Assembly (NCBI GenBank): GCA_018398765.1
Contig: JAHBMJ010000606.1
Coordinates: forward strand, 1-20,000
Source: Chromera velia
Lineage: Eukaryota; Sar; Chromeraceae
Direction of reading: 5' to 3'
Length of the DNA: 20,000 nucleotides
The notes under the pieces were generated by a model that saw only the letters and a program-made list of their open reading frames with translations, made no database searches and was not told the origin of the DNA. Made by a program: the position numbers and the translations under genes. Shown here piece after piece: positions 1 through 9,968 of this stretch (positions are counted from its first letter, which is position 1; every line of letters starts with the position of its first letter).

Positions 1-735
1 CTCTAGTCGGAGCTAGTTTTGGTCAATCCTTTTAAGCGTCTACCAAGCTAAAAGTGAAACAGGGATCCTAGATATGATTCAAACTCTAGTTGAAGCTAGT
101 CATTTAACCTTTATTTTTTTTTACATATACAATAAAATTTTAAATAAATAAAAAAAAAAGAATAGACGTTTTCAGATTTTTTTTTTTTTTTTTTTACCAC
201 TGTGCGTCGCCTAGAGACGATCAGTGACGCTCGATGCATGTGCGTGCATGAACCCCCTTTTGTACGTACACGAAGAACATCAACGCCACACCGATGCGGA
301 GATCGGACAGACAGGAAATTCGATCTCAACGAGAGCACAGCTTTGAAAGAAATTCATCGTCAACTCCTTCATTCACTTGCACTACACCCACTTTCATATG
401 CGATCCGCCAGTCTATGAATTGCAACGGAGTCGGATGCCCATGCCTCTTGGTGTCACAGACAGAACGGGACAGAGAGATTAAATAGATACAAGGAAGACA
501 TGCGTACTTAAATGACACAATAAAAAACCACCGTGAACGACAAAAGGCCACTTGTGTGTGCGTGTGTGTCACACCACAGCTAAACACTACAACAATGATA
601 CCTGCTCCCCCTTCTGTTTCCACGACTGCCTCCACCTGTCGACCCGTCTGTCTATCTCCTCAGTCAACCGAAAGATCTGCATGCAGGGAGCAGCAAGGCA
701 AACAGATTAAGTAGTCCAACGAAGTTACACACATA
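1..735. other. A/T-rich left flank, no gene
   Basis: No coding region can be supported here. The stretch has a poly-A run near 150-159 and a poly-T run near 177-195. A 17-base segment at 1-17 recurs at 84-100 with two differences (CTCTAGT..AGCTAGT). TGCATG-type palindromes occur near 234-248 and 678-687. The open frames are short and lack similarity to anything I know. It probably lies beyond the 3' end of the minus-strand acyltransferase gene. Confidence 0.5.
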
Positions 736-739
736 CGCA

Positions 740-740
<1 letters not shown>

Positions 741-800
<60 letters not shown>
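741..800. repeat. compound (AC)n(AG)n microsatellite
   Basis: About 15 AC units are followed directly by about 15 AG units, then degenerate AGAC/AG units to about 818. It lies 3' of the acyltransferase gene, outside its coding exons. Confidence 0.9.
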
Positions 801-809
<9 letters not shown>

Positions 810-1013
810 GAGAGAGACACGCCCCTAACCCATGACATCTTCTCCAGTCGATCAGCCTCTGGGGGACACGAATTTTCAAATTCTTGATCAAAGCTTGAGG
901 AGAATGTCTTTTAAGAGAAATCCCCGCCCCCAACGCAACCCTGGCAAACCCCTCTAACCGGTCATCTCCTCGTCACGTTCTTTGTACACAAAAATGAGAA
1001 AGAAAAAACGACT

Positions 1014-1317
1014 CTACGCATCACCGAGAACGAGCGAAACCCACAAAAACCCACTCCCACCCCCCCCATGCAGCCAGACCTGTGAGTGCACCCTCTGCTC
1101 GATCCTCTCCCTTCTCCCCGACGCTGCCAAGAGAACGTCCCTGATCATCTCGGAATTCCCTATCACGTCCACGTGGTCTGCAGCCTCAGGGCCCCCCCTC
1201 AGGTCCAGAGAGGGCCCCGAGGGCGTCCTGTACCGGAACTCTTTGAGGAGGACTTCGGGGCCTCTGGGGTTCAACTCCCGGCCTCTCTGCATATACAAAT
1301 ATATGCACACACACATC

Positions 1318-1400
<83 letters not shown>

Positions 1401-2621
1401 CAGACGCACAAACATGCACAGCGGATCAAAAGAGACACACAGACAGACACCCACCCTCCACCCTCCCACCGACCTGCAGAGGCCCTGCACAAGGATACCC
1501 AGAGGCCAGCAGAGGCACAGGCCCGTCTCCCTCCGAGAACGCAACTCCGTATGAGACCTCATATCTCCTGTCTCCCCCCAGAGCCCCCGTGGAGTGCAGC
1601 ACGCTGCCCCTCTCTCCAGGCGAGAGAATCATCTGCATGGATGGATGAATGGATGCAGGCAGGTCGACACAGACCGGGAAAGAGAAAGGGAAAGCAGGAA
1701 GGAAGGAAGAAAGGAAGGAAGGAAGAAAACCCCCTCCGCGTGTGTGCTGTGCACGTTCAAGCCAACTGTGTGCTTAATTGTTTGGCATTTTTCTCTTGAC
1801 ACTGGAGAGATGAAAAAAAACATAAAGAAAACAGAAAGAAAGGGAGGGAAAGAAGAAAGAAAGGGAGGGAGAGAACCAAAGAAGGTTCTCAAAAGAAAGC
1901 ACGCAAGAAAGCAAGAAAGCGAGAAAGCAAGAAAGCAAGAAAGAAAGAAAGAAAGAAAAGAAAGAAAGAAAGAAAAGTAGAGGAAAAACTGAGGTCTCTC
2001 TCAGCTGACCTCTTCTTCCTCTTCCCTCCCCTTCTTCTTTTCTTCGGAGGTCAACAAAACATGGAGGCTTCTATCGAGCTCCCACTCCTCCACCCTTCCC
2101 GCCCCCGAGGCAAAAGCAGCCGTCTCCTCCTTCTCCTTCGGATCCGACTCAACGACCTTCCGTCTCCTCTTGTAGAAGAAGGACCTCTCAGATGGAAGGC
2201 CGACTCCGTAATAACAAAACAGTTTCATGCCGGGGGCCTCCGGGAGGTTCCCCCCCAACACTGAGGTCATCATCCGTGGTGTCTCCTCCGCCGTTGCGTT
2301 CCTCTCTGCCTCCGTCACACCCACAAAACCCAAATAGAAGTTCTCATCAATTGCCCGGGTGATTGCCTCAGACTCCCCCTTCAAGGCTTCGATCGTTTCC
2401 TCGGCTGTCAGGTTGCCTGCAGAAGGAAAGTACGGACATGAGGCATAAAACTTGAATTCGTGCGTTGAAGAAAATGCACGGGGAAAACATCACGCAAGCA
2501 CACGCACACTCAAGCCGAAGGTCAAACAAACGCACGCAAAAAATATGAACGTCGGCTGCCAGACCGCCACATGATTTCAGGACAGGCTCTTTCGGTCGGA
2601 GCTGCGGAAACACCTCACTCG

Positions 2622-2658
<37 letters not shown>

Positions 2659-3814
2659 CGAGAGAGAGAGGGAGAAAAATTAGTGTAGGAACACAGCAGT
2701 TTCGACGCGAAAGCCCATATACCCTTTCACTTTTCCCGTACCGTTAAAAGGAACTTTCTCCTCCTTTCTCCCCTTCTCCATCAATGACAGGTCGCACTCC
2801 TCCCGGTCCCCCTCCTCGCACCCCTCTTCCCCTTCTGCCTCCCCCTCCCCCTCCCTCCGGGCAATCATGGAACCCAAAGACGCCATACCCTCAGCCCGAA
2901 AGAACGAATCCTCAGGAGACAACGGAAGATCCTCTGCCCCCCCACTCGGCAAAGGACCTCCCCAGATCGCATTTCCCCCCTGCAACGCAGAAAAGAAAAC
3001 GAACAAAATTAAAGTGCTACTTTGAAATACTCACAACCGCCTCATGCAGTAGAGATGCCACCCTATACACTGACGACAGCACAAACCAGCCAAAACTCGG
3101 CATGTCTACAATCCATCCGTAAGACGCCAGAAACTCAAATCCCTGCATGCCAAAAAAATCTCCTGGGAGGATTCGCATACGAAAGTGTCTGTATGCATGC
3201 AATACAGCGACTTTGAAAAATGCAGAAGCGATGCGCATGTGCTCATGATCATGCATAGACCACAAGTTTTGAAAACCTCTAGCGAAAATATGTGTGTTTG
3301 AATATGGAAGCGTGTATACGTGTACATGTATTTTTACATGTACTTGCGCCTGTGTGCCTTCGTATTTGTGTGTAAATCTGTCTCTGATGACGAACCTTGG
3401 GGAGCATGTTGAGGAGGGAGTACCAGGTGCGCCACATGGCCCTCCTTCGGTTCGCTGCTAAGCTAAACACACCGCGTGTGAGAATATCCTCCAACGGCCC
3501 CAATTGCGCAATATCCGGGAGCTGTCCCGAGAGCAGAGCCGTTAGTGCCTTGGGCACTCCCAACAGGCAGCCCGCAATTGTGAAGGCCGAGTCGACGTGC
3601 TTCTCGACCCAGTCCTTCCCTCTGTTGCCCCCAAAGGGACTCTCTGCCCACCGAAAGAAGTAGTGCATCATCTGCGTACATACATACACACATACACACT
3701 CACACGACCACATTCGTACTCATACATGCACGCACACACTCAACGGGAGGGAGAGAGAACGGCAAGGGAAGAGACAGACGGGAGAGTCAGGAAAACATGA
3801 GAAAACCATGCTGA

Positions 3815-3851
<37 letters not shown>

Positions 3852-5657
3852 CGCTCGCTCGCCTTTGTTTCCTCCCGTGTCCGTCTTGTGTGTGTACAGC
3901 AACCGGAGGGCCAACCACTTCTGCTCACCCCCATGCAGACCCCACCTCACGTCCCCCCCCTGCACCCACCTGTGTCCCCATGGAATGCGACACAAACACC
4001 GCCTTCTCCCCCGTGACTGCCACTAGAGCCTCCGTCTGGCTGAGGAGACGGGAGAAATACGCGTCCCGGGTCTGGAGGGTTTGGGGGCCCAGGCGCCAGT
4101 CGTACGAGGCCATGTGGAGCATGCCGGGGTCATACCTGCATGCACTCGGTCAGCCAAGCCGGGAGAGACGCTAAAGATCAAAAACCCTCACGCCCACTTC
4201 TCTGCATGCATGGCATCGAGTCCTCCATTCAGTCGGGTGTCGGTCTCAAGTCAATTCAACGAGAAGAGAAAGGAGTTGATTGACCCAGACCCTCTCTCTC
4301 TGTGGAGATCAAGGGGTCCACCCGGGTGTTGACTGTCGGGACTCCTGGAGGTCTCTCTCAAGTGTTCAGCTGTTTGCACAGGAAAAGAAAAAGGGTGGTC
4401 CTTCCTCTAGTCGGAAAAGAGAGAAGAGAAGAGAAGAGAAGAGAAGAGAAGCCAGGCCAAAGAGAGATTGAGATGCAGGAAAGCGAGCGAACAAATCAGC
4501 AGCTGCTAAAACAACAACAACAACAACAAGAAAACGACCCACTGACCCGATTTCCGCCAAGTTCTTGATCAATTTTGCCCACAGCCAGAACCCAGTCACG
4601 AAATAGTCCGCCGCCTCCAGTCCGCTGGCTGCTCTCACCTTGACTTCCTCTGTGTAGTCCTTCCCGTTCTCACTCAACGTCAGTGGGTCTGTGTTGTTCT
4701 CGTTCAAGGTCATGTGTCTCATCCAACAATCAGGGTCTCTCAACAACGAGGTGAACATCGTCAAACCTGAAAAATAAGAGAAAGAAAAAGAAAAAGACCA
4801 GCCTGGGCACGAGCACCATAAGACGTGGAAGAAAAAGGGTTGAAGGAACAAAAAAGATCCCATGCATGCAAGATCGAATCTCTACAAAGACAGAAAATGT
4901 CCAAGACACGGAATGAGTGTGCAGTTTCGGACATTTTCGAGAGAAGATTTCCATAAGTCTGCTTTGTTGCCCGAACCCCAGCTGTGCCTCGTACACCCCT
5001 CTCACAAATGATCGCGTGACTGAGTGAAGTGTATGTGTGTTTGCCTGACTCACCTGCCCATATCCTTTGTCTGAACATGTCCCCCTTCGCGCAGTCTGCA
5101 GGCTTCCAAATCTCCAACCCGCTGGTGATGAATCCAGGCACAATAATCACGGGGTGTTTGGCCCTCGCCCCCTCTTCTGCAAGGACCCGGCCAGGCTCTG
5201 GGGCCACCTCCGTCCAGTCCTTCGCAGTTCTCCGTAACATCATCAGAATATCCACCATGATCGTCGTATCGTTCAGGGACATCAACTCGCTCAACCCAGC
5301 CACGCTGTCCGTCAGCTGACCGTAGAACTGACTGGACACTTCGTCTGGCACCACCTGAGGGACCACAATGATGAGACCCACAAGCACAGATAAAATCCAG
5401 GTCCACCGCCTCTTCCTGCCTTGCGGCTTCTCTGTGACAGCTGAGGGCGTGCTGCCGTCGTCGGAGCCTGCCGGGGTTGTGGCTGGAGAAACGTCAGGCT
5501 CTTTTGATGTAGGGGGGATGTGAAGAAGGTGAGGGGCCGGCTGTGCCTGCGACTGAGGTTGAGGGGGTACCTGTACTTGGACCGTGGCTTTCGACTGCTC
5601 TGGTTGCTGTGCCTGGTTTTGGTTTTGGCGGGCTGCATTTTTTCGTTTCTTTGCCAT
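1014..5657 (-). CDS. PDAT: phospholipid:diacylglycerol acyltransferase (PDAT, LCAT family), 8 exons
   Basis: Transfers an acyl group from phospholipid to diacylglycerol to make triacylglycerol, normally at the ER. Exons on the minus strand: 5657-5054, 4766-4547, 4135-3970, 3671-3396, 2979-2742, 2416-2061, 1632-1474, 1286-1014. They join in frame to about 763 residues; yeast Lro1 has 661. Start is ACCATGG. Residues 1-85 are Q/P-rich and basic, then one membrane segment (about 85-103), giving a type II ER topology. Family motifs run in order: KHPVIIVPG near 167, SYDWRL, SHSMG (Ser326), a YYGVGLPSER segment, EGDGPVPL (Asp656) and ADHVDVIGN (His711). These fit the LCAT/PDAT catalytic triad. The residue before the serine motif is Ser instead of Gly or Pro. 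Exon 5 encodes a Glu/Gly-rich insertion. The last 20 or so residues are not conserved, and another 3' splice is possible. Function is secure; the exon 5/6 and 6/7 joins are less so. Confidence 0.9.
1323..1400. repeat. self-complementary (TC)n(AC)n(AG)n microsatellite in PDAT intron 7
   Basis: About 16 TC units (1323-1354), 12 AC units (1355-1378) and 11 AG units (1379-1400) lie in the intron between PDAT exons 7 and 8. The TC and AG arms are complementary, so transcript or single-stranded DNA can fold into a hairpin of about 22 base pairs with the AC tract as loop. Confidence 0.9.
1681..1976. repeat. GAAA/GGAA-rich tract in PDAT intron 6
   Basis: A long purine-rich run of AGAAAGGGAGGG, GCAAGAAA and GAAA units. 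Read in the gene's sense (minus) strand it is a CTTT-rich pyrimidine tract inside the intron 2060-1633, starting about 50 bases from the acceptor before exon 7 and reaching back towards the donor. Confidence 0.85.
2624..2657. repeat. (CA)n microsatellite in PDAT intron 5
   Basis: About 17 CA units followed by a short GA tract, within the intron between exons 5 and 6 of the acyltransferase gene. Confidence 0.9.
3819..3861. repeat. (TC)n(GCTC)n microsatellite in PDAT intron 3
   Basis: About 14 TC units run into three or four GCTC units. It lies in the intron 3969-3672. In the gene's sense direction it reads GAGC then GA. Confidence 0.9.
4420..4450. repeat. (GAGAA)n repeat in PDAT intron 2
   Basis: About six units of a five-base GAGAA repeat in the intron between exons 2 and 3. 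In the gene's sense strand it forms a TTCTC pyrimidine tract. Confidence 0.85.
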
Positions 5658-6111
5658 GGTCTCTACTTGGGTTCCTCTTCAATGGCCAGTTGCAGGAGAA
5701 ACTTCAGAAGGAAAGGAAGTTTGGAGATCTAAGGTCAAAGCCCTCTAGCTATCCAACTTCTCTACGAAAAGCTTTTTCTAATCCGTAGACGGCACTGATA
5801 AATGTGTAGATTTTCAGTCTTTCGGCTTGATCAAGACAGCAAGAGACCAAGACAAAGACCACTACCTTCTGCCACGCTTCCAAATCTCGGTTTTAGAGAA
5901 AAAGCACCGGATCGAAACAAAAACCGAGGAAGGCTGATGAAGTTAAGAGACGGGACAGACATACACGTTCCCTGTACCTTCGGAGGATTTCACAGCGAAA
6001 CCGTTGGACGGAAGGAAGGCATCACGTCAAGCGAAAGAATATAGACGGGGTTTTCTGGTCAGTGAGTTGGGTGCTCCCTTCTCCTCGGCCAACAGATTCG
6101 CCCGTATCTTC

Positions 6112-6176
6112 AGTCGACCACAGTATATGATACCATTAATTATGATACCACAGTAACATCATTCGCGAGTCGACCA
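6112..6176. repeat. nested short direct repeats upstream of the tail collar gene
   Basis: AGTCGACCA occurs at 6112-6120 and 6168-6176. CCACAGTA occurs at 6118-6125 and 6148-6155. TATGATACCA occurs at 6126-6135 and 6141-6150. Three different repeated words within 65 bases of noncoding DNA look like a cluster of factor-binding sites. No factor can be named. Confidence 0.6.
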
Positions 6177-6286
6177 TGCAATTTTTGTGCGAAGGCCGCG
6201 GGGGGGCCGGGGATGCGCATGCATGGTCGGGGAGGCCGCCGCGACCTCCCTAATTAAGTTAATTGAAAGTTTATGAAAGTTTCGGG

Positions 6287-6308
6287 CGCGCGGATAAAAG
6301 CCCGCGCG
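6287..6308 (+). promoter_or_regulatory. hairpin with TATA-like loop, candidate core promoter
   Basis: CGCGCGG (6287-6293) and CCGCGCG (6302-6308) are perfect inverted repeats around the 8-base loop ATAAAAGC. The A/T-rich loop sits about 306 bases upstream of the ATG at 6600, a plausible TATA-like element within a GC-rich block. Promoter function is inferred from position and composition only. Confidence 0.4.
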
Positions 6309-6599
6309 GCAGATGTGCGGAGACATGCCGGCCAGAAAAAATGAGGGAACGCCGGAGACTGACTCAGAATTAATTCGCAATTATTTCAGGTCGGTCTGAA
6401 ATTCCACTCTGAATCGCCTTATCTGTCATTGATTCACCTTCGATCTGACATTGCGGTTTCAAGTGTGAAGGAACACCTTCGATCGATCTTTGGCGGTCAG
6501 CCCTGTGTACGTTTGAATCACGGCTGGTCCGCTTTCCATCGAGTATTCAGTCTCTGTCTCTGTCTCCAGTTTCTTGTTTGCCGTCTCCACCTCGTAGAG

Positions 6600-7774
6600 A
6601 TGAAGCTGGTGTCGTTGCTGTTGGCGCCCTTGTCCCTCGTCTCTGTGGCACATGCGGGGTGTGGCCTGGACATTTTTGGAGTCTGTGGAGGGGCCAAAGA
6701 TGTGGCGGGAGCTCTAGACAGGCTGCCTGATAATATCCGTCAGGCCGCACAGAAAATCCTGGATCATTTGTTCGAGGTCGATTTCCCTCCGGCTGTCGAC
6801 AAAGTGACTGCAGCAGCCAAGGAGGTCGAGGACAGGGCATTGGAAGACTATAAGGAGGCGATCAACGCGACGCGACTGCAGCTACAGGAGCTAGCTGAGT
6901 TTGCCGTGCAGAGAGCAGAGGAGTTGATGAAGGATGCCCAGAGGTCTGTGGAGGAAGTGGTGATGCTGGTGGAGAAGGAGACGACCAAGAATATGCAGAA
7001 GATCATTGCAGACGTGGACAAAAGAGTCAACGCCCTGCTAGACAGACTGGAAAAGATTGGACAGGAGCTCTTTTGTGCAGTGACAGGGTCAGTGGGGGAG
7101 GGACGGGGAAGGGTCGGATTTCAGCAATGCCTCTCCGGAGGCTCATTTTTTCTTTTCTGTACGTTTACCAAGATGTTCATCATCTGTGTGCACGCCTTGA
7201 TTTCCTTGGCCTTGGCACCTTTAAGAAAATGTTCACGTGTTCAGCCTCAGTGGTGCATGTTGCCACAGAGGGAAGAAAATATTTCTTTTCTATTTTCCCG
7301 TCACACATTTACTGATTTGTCTCTCTGCTCGTATGAGAGAGGACATGCAGGTACGTGGACACATTTGAGAAGATGTTCGCGTCCTACTTCGAGAGCGTGG
7401 ATTGTGAGTGCGTCCAGGAGATGTTGAAGGACAATCCGGGGCTGAAGCAGGACTGCAAGTGCTCCAACTGCTTCCATATCGGGGGGTGGTATCCCTCGTG
7501 CAGGTGGGGAGGGGGGGGGAGTTTACAAATTTGCAGTTTGTTCTTTACTTTCTTCCGGCCTTCATAAATTTATGAGTTCACTGACTCGTTGGCCCTTTCA
7601 ATCCTCCCTCGCTGCCTTTGTTCGTTGCTCTTCCTATCCTCCGCGTCTTCCTCCGTGTGAATTCAGCAAGAGAAGGACGCAGGGACATCACGTGCGTGCA
7701 CTCATTTCCTTCCCTGTGTGGGTTCTCGTGATCGAGTCTCCTTTCTCTCCCTCTCACACACACGCACTTACACA

Positions 7775-7821
<47 letters not shown>

Positions 7822-9523
7822 TCTCTTTCTCTTTGACTGTTGTCTGCATCGCTTGACAGTGCAAATGGAAACCCATATGGGTCCCAACGAAGGAAAACCA
7901 TGAAGAACGTCAAACCGGTACGTCAGATTGTGAAGGCCGGCCTCGGCACATCCATTTTTGTTCCCCCCCCCCCCACACCGGATGCAGATGCAACCCCTGG
8001 AGTCTTCATTTTGGACCTGGGTGGTACAACAGAGGCAAATACCAGTACCTCAGGTGCCACATCGAGAAGCCGATCGACTGGGAGAGATGGACGGTGGACC
8101 AAATCGTCAACCAATTGTCCATAGTGCAGGAGGCATCTCTGTCCTTCAGGTAAGTAAATAAATAGTCATCAGATAAATAAGCAGATGCTCCGACAGAATT
8201 GTTGGATTTCTCTCTCGTGCGTTAATTTGCCTTATGTTTCTTTTCCCTCTCCCTTTCCCTTCCGCTCTTCCTCCTCCCCTGTCCCTTTGTCCGCGCATTT
8301 CTCCCCTTCATTGTCTTTCATGTCTCCTGCACTGCCCCATCTTTCTGTCCCTCCTGTCCAAAATATGTCTCCATTCCATTCCTCTCAGACGCACACACAT
8401 AATGCAGCGTCCCTCCCTTCTCGTCCCTCCTTCATTCCTTGCATGCAGATGTCTAGAGGACCTGCAGCCCGGCTCCACAGTGAACAAGAAATACTTCTCA
8501 GAGGAATTCGTGCACTACGCTGAGCAGATGCTCGTGTGGGGGGACAACAGGGCCTCCTCAGACGACGTTTCGTCTCCTCTCATCATCGAGGCTCCGTCTC
8601 CCTCCGTCTCCAACAGCAGCCTCTCTCTCTCCTCCTCAACCGCCTACATCGCCGCTTCCCTGAAAGCTCTGCGCTCCCCCGCCCCCTCTCCCTCCCTCCC
8701 AGCTCCCGCCAACGAAGAGACCAACGAAAGCGCCCTGACGGTTTCCTTCACCGTCGACACAGAGACAGTCGACACCCCTCCTGCCTTCCTTCCCGTCAAG
8801 GAGGAGACCAACACGGGTGCGAAGAAGAGCAAACACGCACAGAAGCAGAAGCAGGCGAGAGAGGGAGAAGATCCTTCCACAGACTGCAAAGGCCTCACAG
8901 TCGCCGAGTGTGCCTCAAAAGTGATGAAAGCGTTACAGTCCCAAAAGGCAGAACTGGATGCTGCAATGGCATCCTTCACGGAGAGGGAGAAGGCCCTAGC
9001 CACGAGAGAGGAGATGCAAAAGGCAGTGGAGGCAGTGAACGCCACTGCCATAGAGGCGAAAGAAGCAGCCTCCAAAACGGTCAGCACGGGGACGATTGTT
9101 GCAATGGCATCGTCTGAGGTGCCTGAGGGATTCCTCTTTTGTGATGGTTCCACCATCAGCAGGCTCGATTACGTGAGTCTGTTCAAAGTAGTGGGTGAGA
9201 CTTTTGGTGCAGGAGACGGCAGTTCAACGTTCAACCTGCCGGACTTGAGGGGAAGGACTCTGATAGGGCATGGGCAGGGGGTGGGGTTGACTGAGCGTGT
9301 GGTCGGTTCGACTGGGGGGAATGAGACGCACAAGCTGAGTGAGTCTGAGATGCCGAGTCATAGCCACTCTGTGACAATTTTCCAGGGCCAGTACCCCCAG
9401 AGCGGGAAGAGTACTAACTGCTGGTCCGGTACCAGAACGGCAGAGTCTGCGAAAGCGGGGGGGGACAAGCCTCATAACAACATGCAGCCGTTCGCTGTGG
9501 TGAAGTATTACATTAAGGCTTGA
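6600..9523 (+). CDS. secreted protein with C-terminal phage tail collar domain, 4 exons
   Basis: Exons 6600-7087, 7351-7503, 7988-8149 and 8449-9523 join in frame to about 625 residues. The ATG at 6600 is the first in its frame and begins a signal peptide (hydrophobic core, AHA cleavage site near residue 19), so the product enters the secretory pathway. Residues 60-160 are a long charged helix, probably coiled coil. Exons 2 and 3 (163-268) are rich in Cys, Trp and Tyr. Residues about 290-420 are a Ser/Pro/Thr-rich linker, and 430-480 a second coiled coil. Residues 482-625 match the phage tail collar family: CDGSTISRLDYVSLFKVVG, FNLPDLRGR, the MPSHSHS histidine motif and the typical MQPFAVVKYYIKA end. 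Such domains commonly trimerise in phage tail fibres and bacterial homologues. The whole collar lies in one intronless exon. Fold is confident, biological role unknown; adhesion or surface structure is a guess. Confidence 0.85.
7504..7987 (+). other. tail collar gene intron 2 with G-run at donor and C-run at acceptor
   Basis: The intron opens with GTGGGGA followed by nine G (7511-7519) and ends with twelve C (7963-7974), 13 bases before the CAG at 7985-7987. The runs are complementary. Between them lies a (CT)n tract and an optional exon-like segment 7860-7917, which has an AG before it and GTACGT after it. Including that segment (58 bases) would not join exon 3 in the conserved frame, so I treat it as intron. 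Confidence 0.65.
7777..7833. repeat. (CT)n(TTTCTC)n microsatellite in tail collar intron 2
   Basis: About 18 CT units are followed by four TTTCTC units on the sense strand, upstream of the acceptor. It can serve as a pyrimidine tract. Confidence 0.9.
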
Positions 9524-9948
9524 TTGAGAGCGGAAGGAAAGAGAAAAGAGACAAGCTGCGGAAAAATTGACGGACTGTTCCACGGGCAGGCAGGTTCATA
9601 CCAAAGAATCTGGGGAGAAAGGAAGAGAGAAGGGGGGAGGAGGGGATGCAAACCGCAGGACATCATCATACGCTCACCCGGCGTGAGAAGGGAAGAAGGT
9701 TTAATTCCTGTATGGGGGCGGAATGAATGTATATCCATACAGATGTCCTATGGAGTTGAGGAGAAGACAACGGTGAGGGAAAGCCGAACATGTCCTAATG
9801 CAAATGGAGACGTTGAATTGGCTGTCAAAGGATCCCCCCCCCTTGGCTTGTTTGTGACGTGAAAGAAATGCTGACGTCACGTCGTTTCTTCTTTTATTTG
9901 TGTGACTGCATGGACGTTTTCGTATTGACCACAAGGGACCTTGCTCAT

Positions 9949-9968
9949 GGGGGGGGGCGGGGGGGAGG
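9949..9968 (+). repeat. G-rich run with quadruplex potential
   Basis: Eight G, C, seven G, A, three G. The runs can supply four G-triplets with very short loops. It lies about 430 bases after the tail collar stop codon. Confidence 0.6.

Larger units (their letters stand above)
5658..6599. promoter_or_regulatory. divergent intergenic region between PDAT and the tail collar gene
   Basis: About 940 bases separate the two start codons, which point away from each other, so both promoters should lie here. The region nearest PDAT (5658-6060) is plain sequence without an obvious TATA box. From about 6112 there are short direct repeats, then a GC-rich block (6185-6310), then a TATA-like GATAAAAG in a hairpin loop. 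The stretch 6310-6599 is probably the 5' untranslated region of the plus-strand gene. The placement of elements is inference. Confidence 0.55.

Noticed and set aside
982..1980. Plus-strand open frames across 982-1980
   Set aside because: They are opposite PDAT exons and microsatellites, and their proteins are mostly repeat translations such as THTH and LSLS.
6429..6599. N-terminal extension of the tail collar protein
   Set aside because: The open frame reaches back to 6429 but begins with TTG. The first ATG is at 6600 and starts a clear signal peptide.
7860..7917. Exon between tail collar exons 2 and 3
   Set aside because: It has AG before and a good GTACGT after, and is open in two frames. 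With 58 bases it would shift exon 3 out of the Cys/Trp-rich frame, while exons 2 and 3 join directly in phase. Kept only as a possible unproductive splice form.
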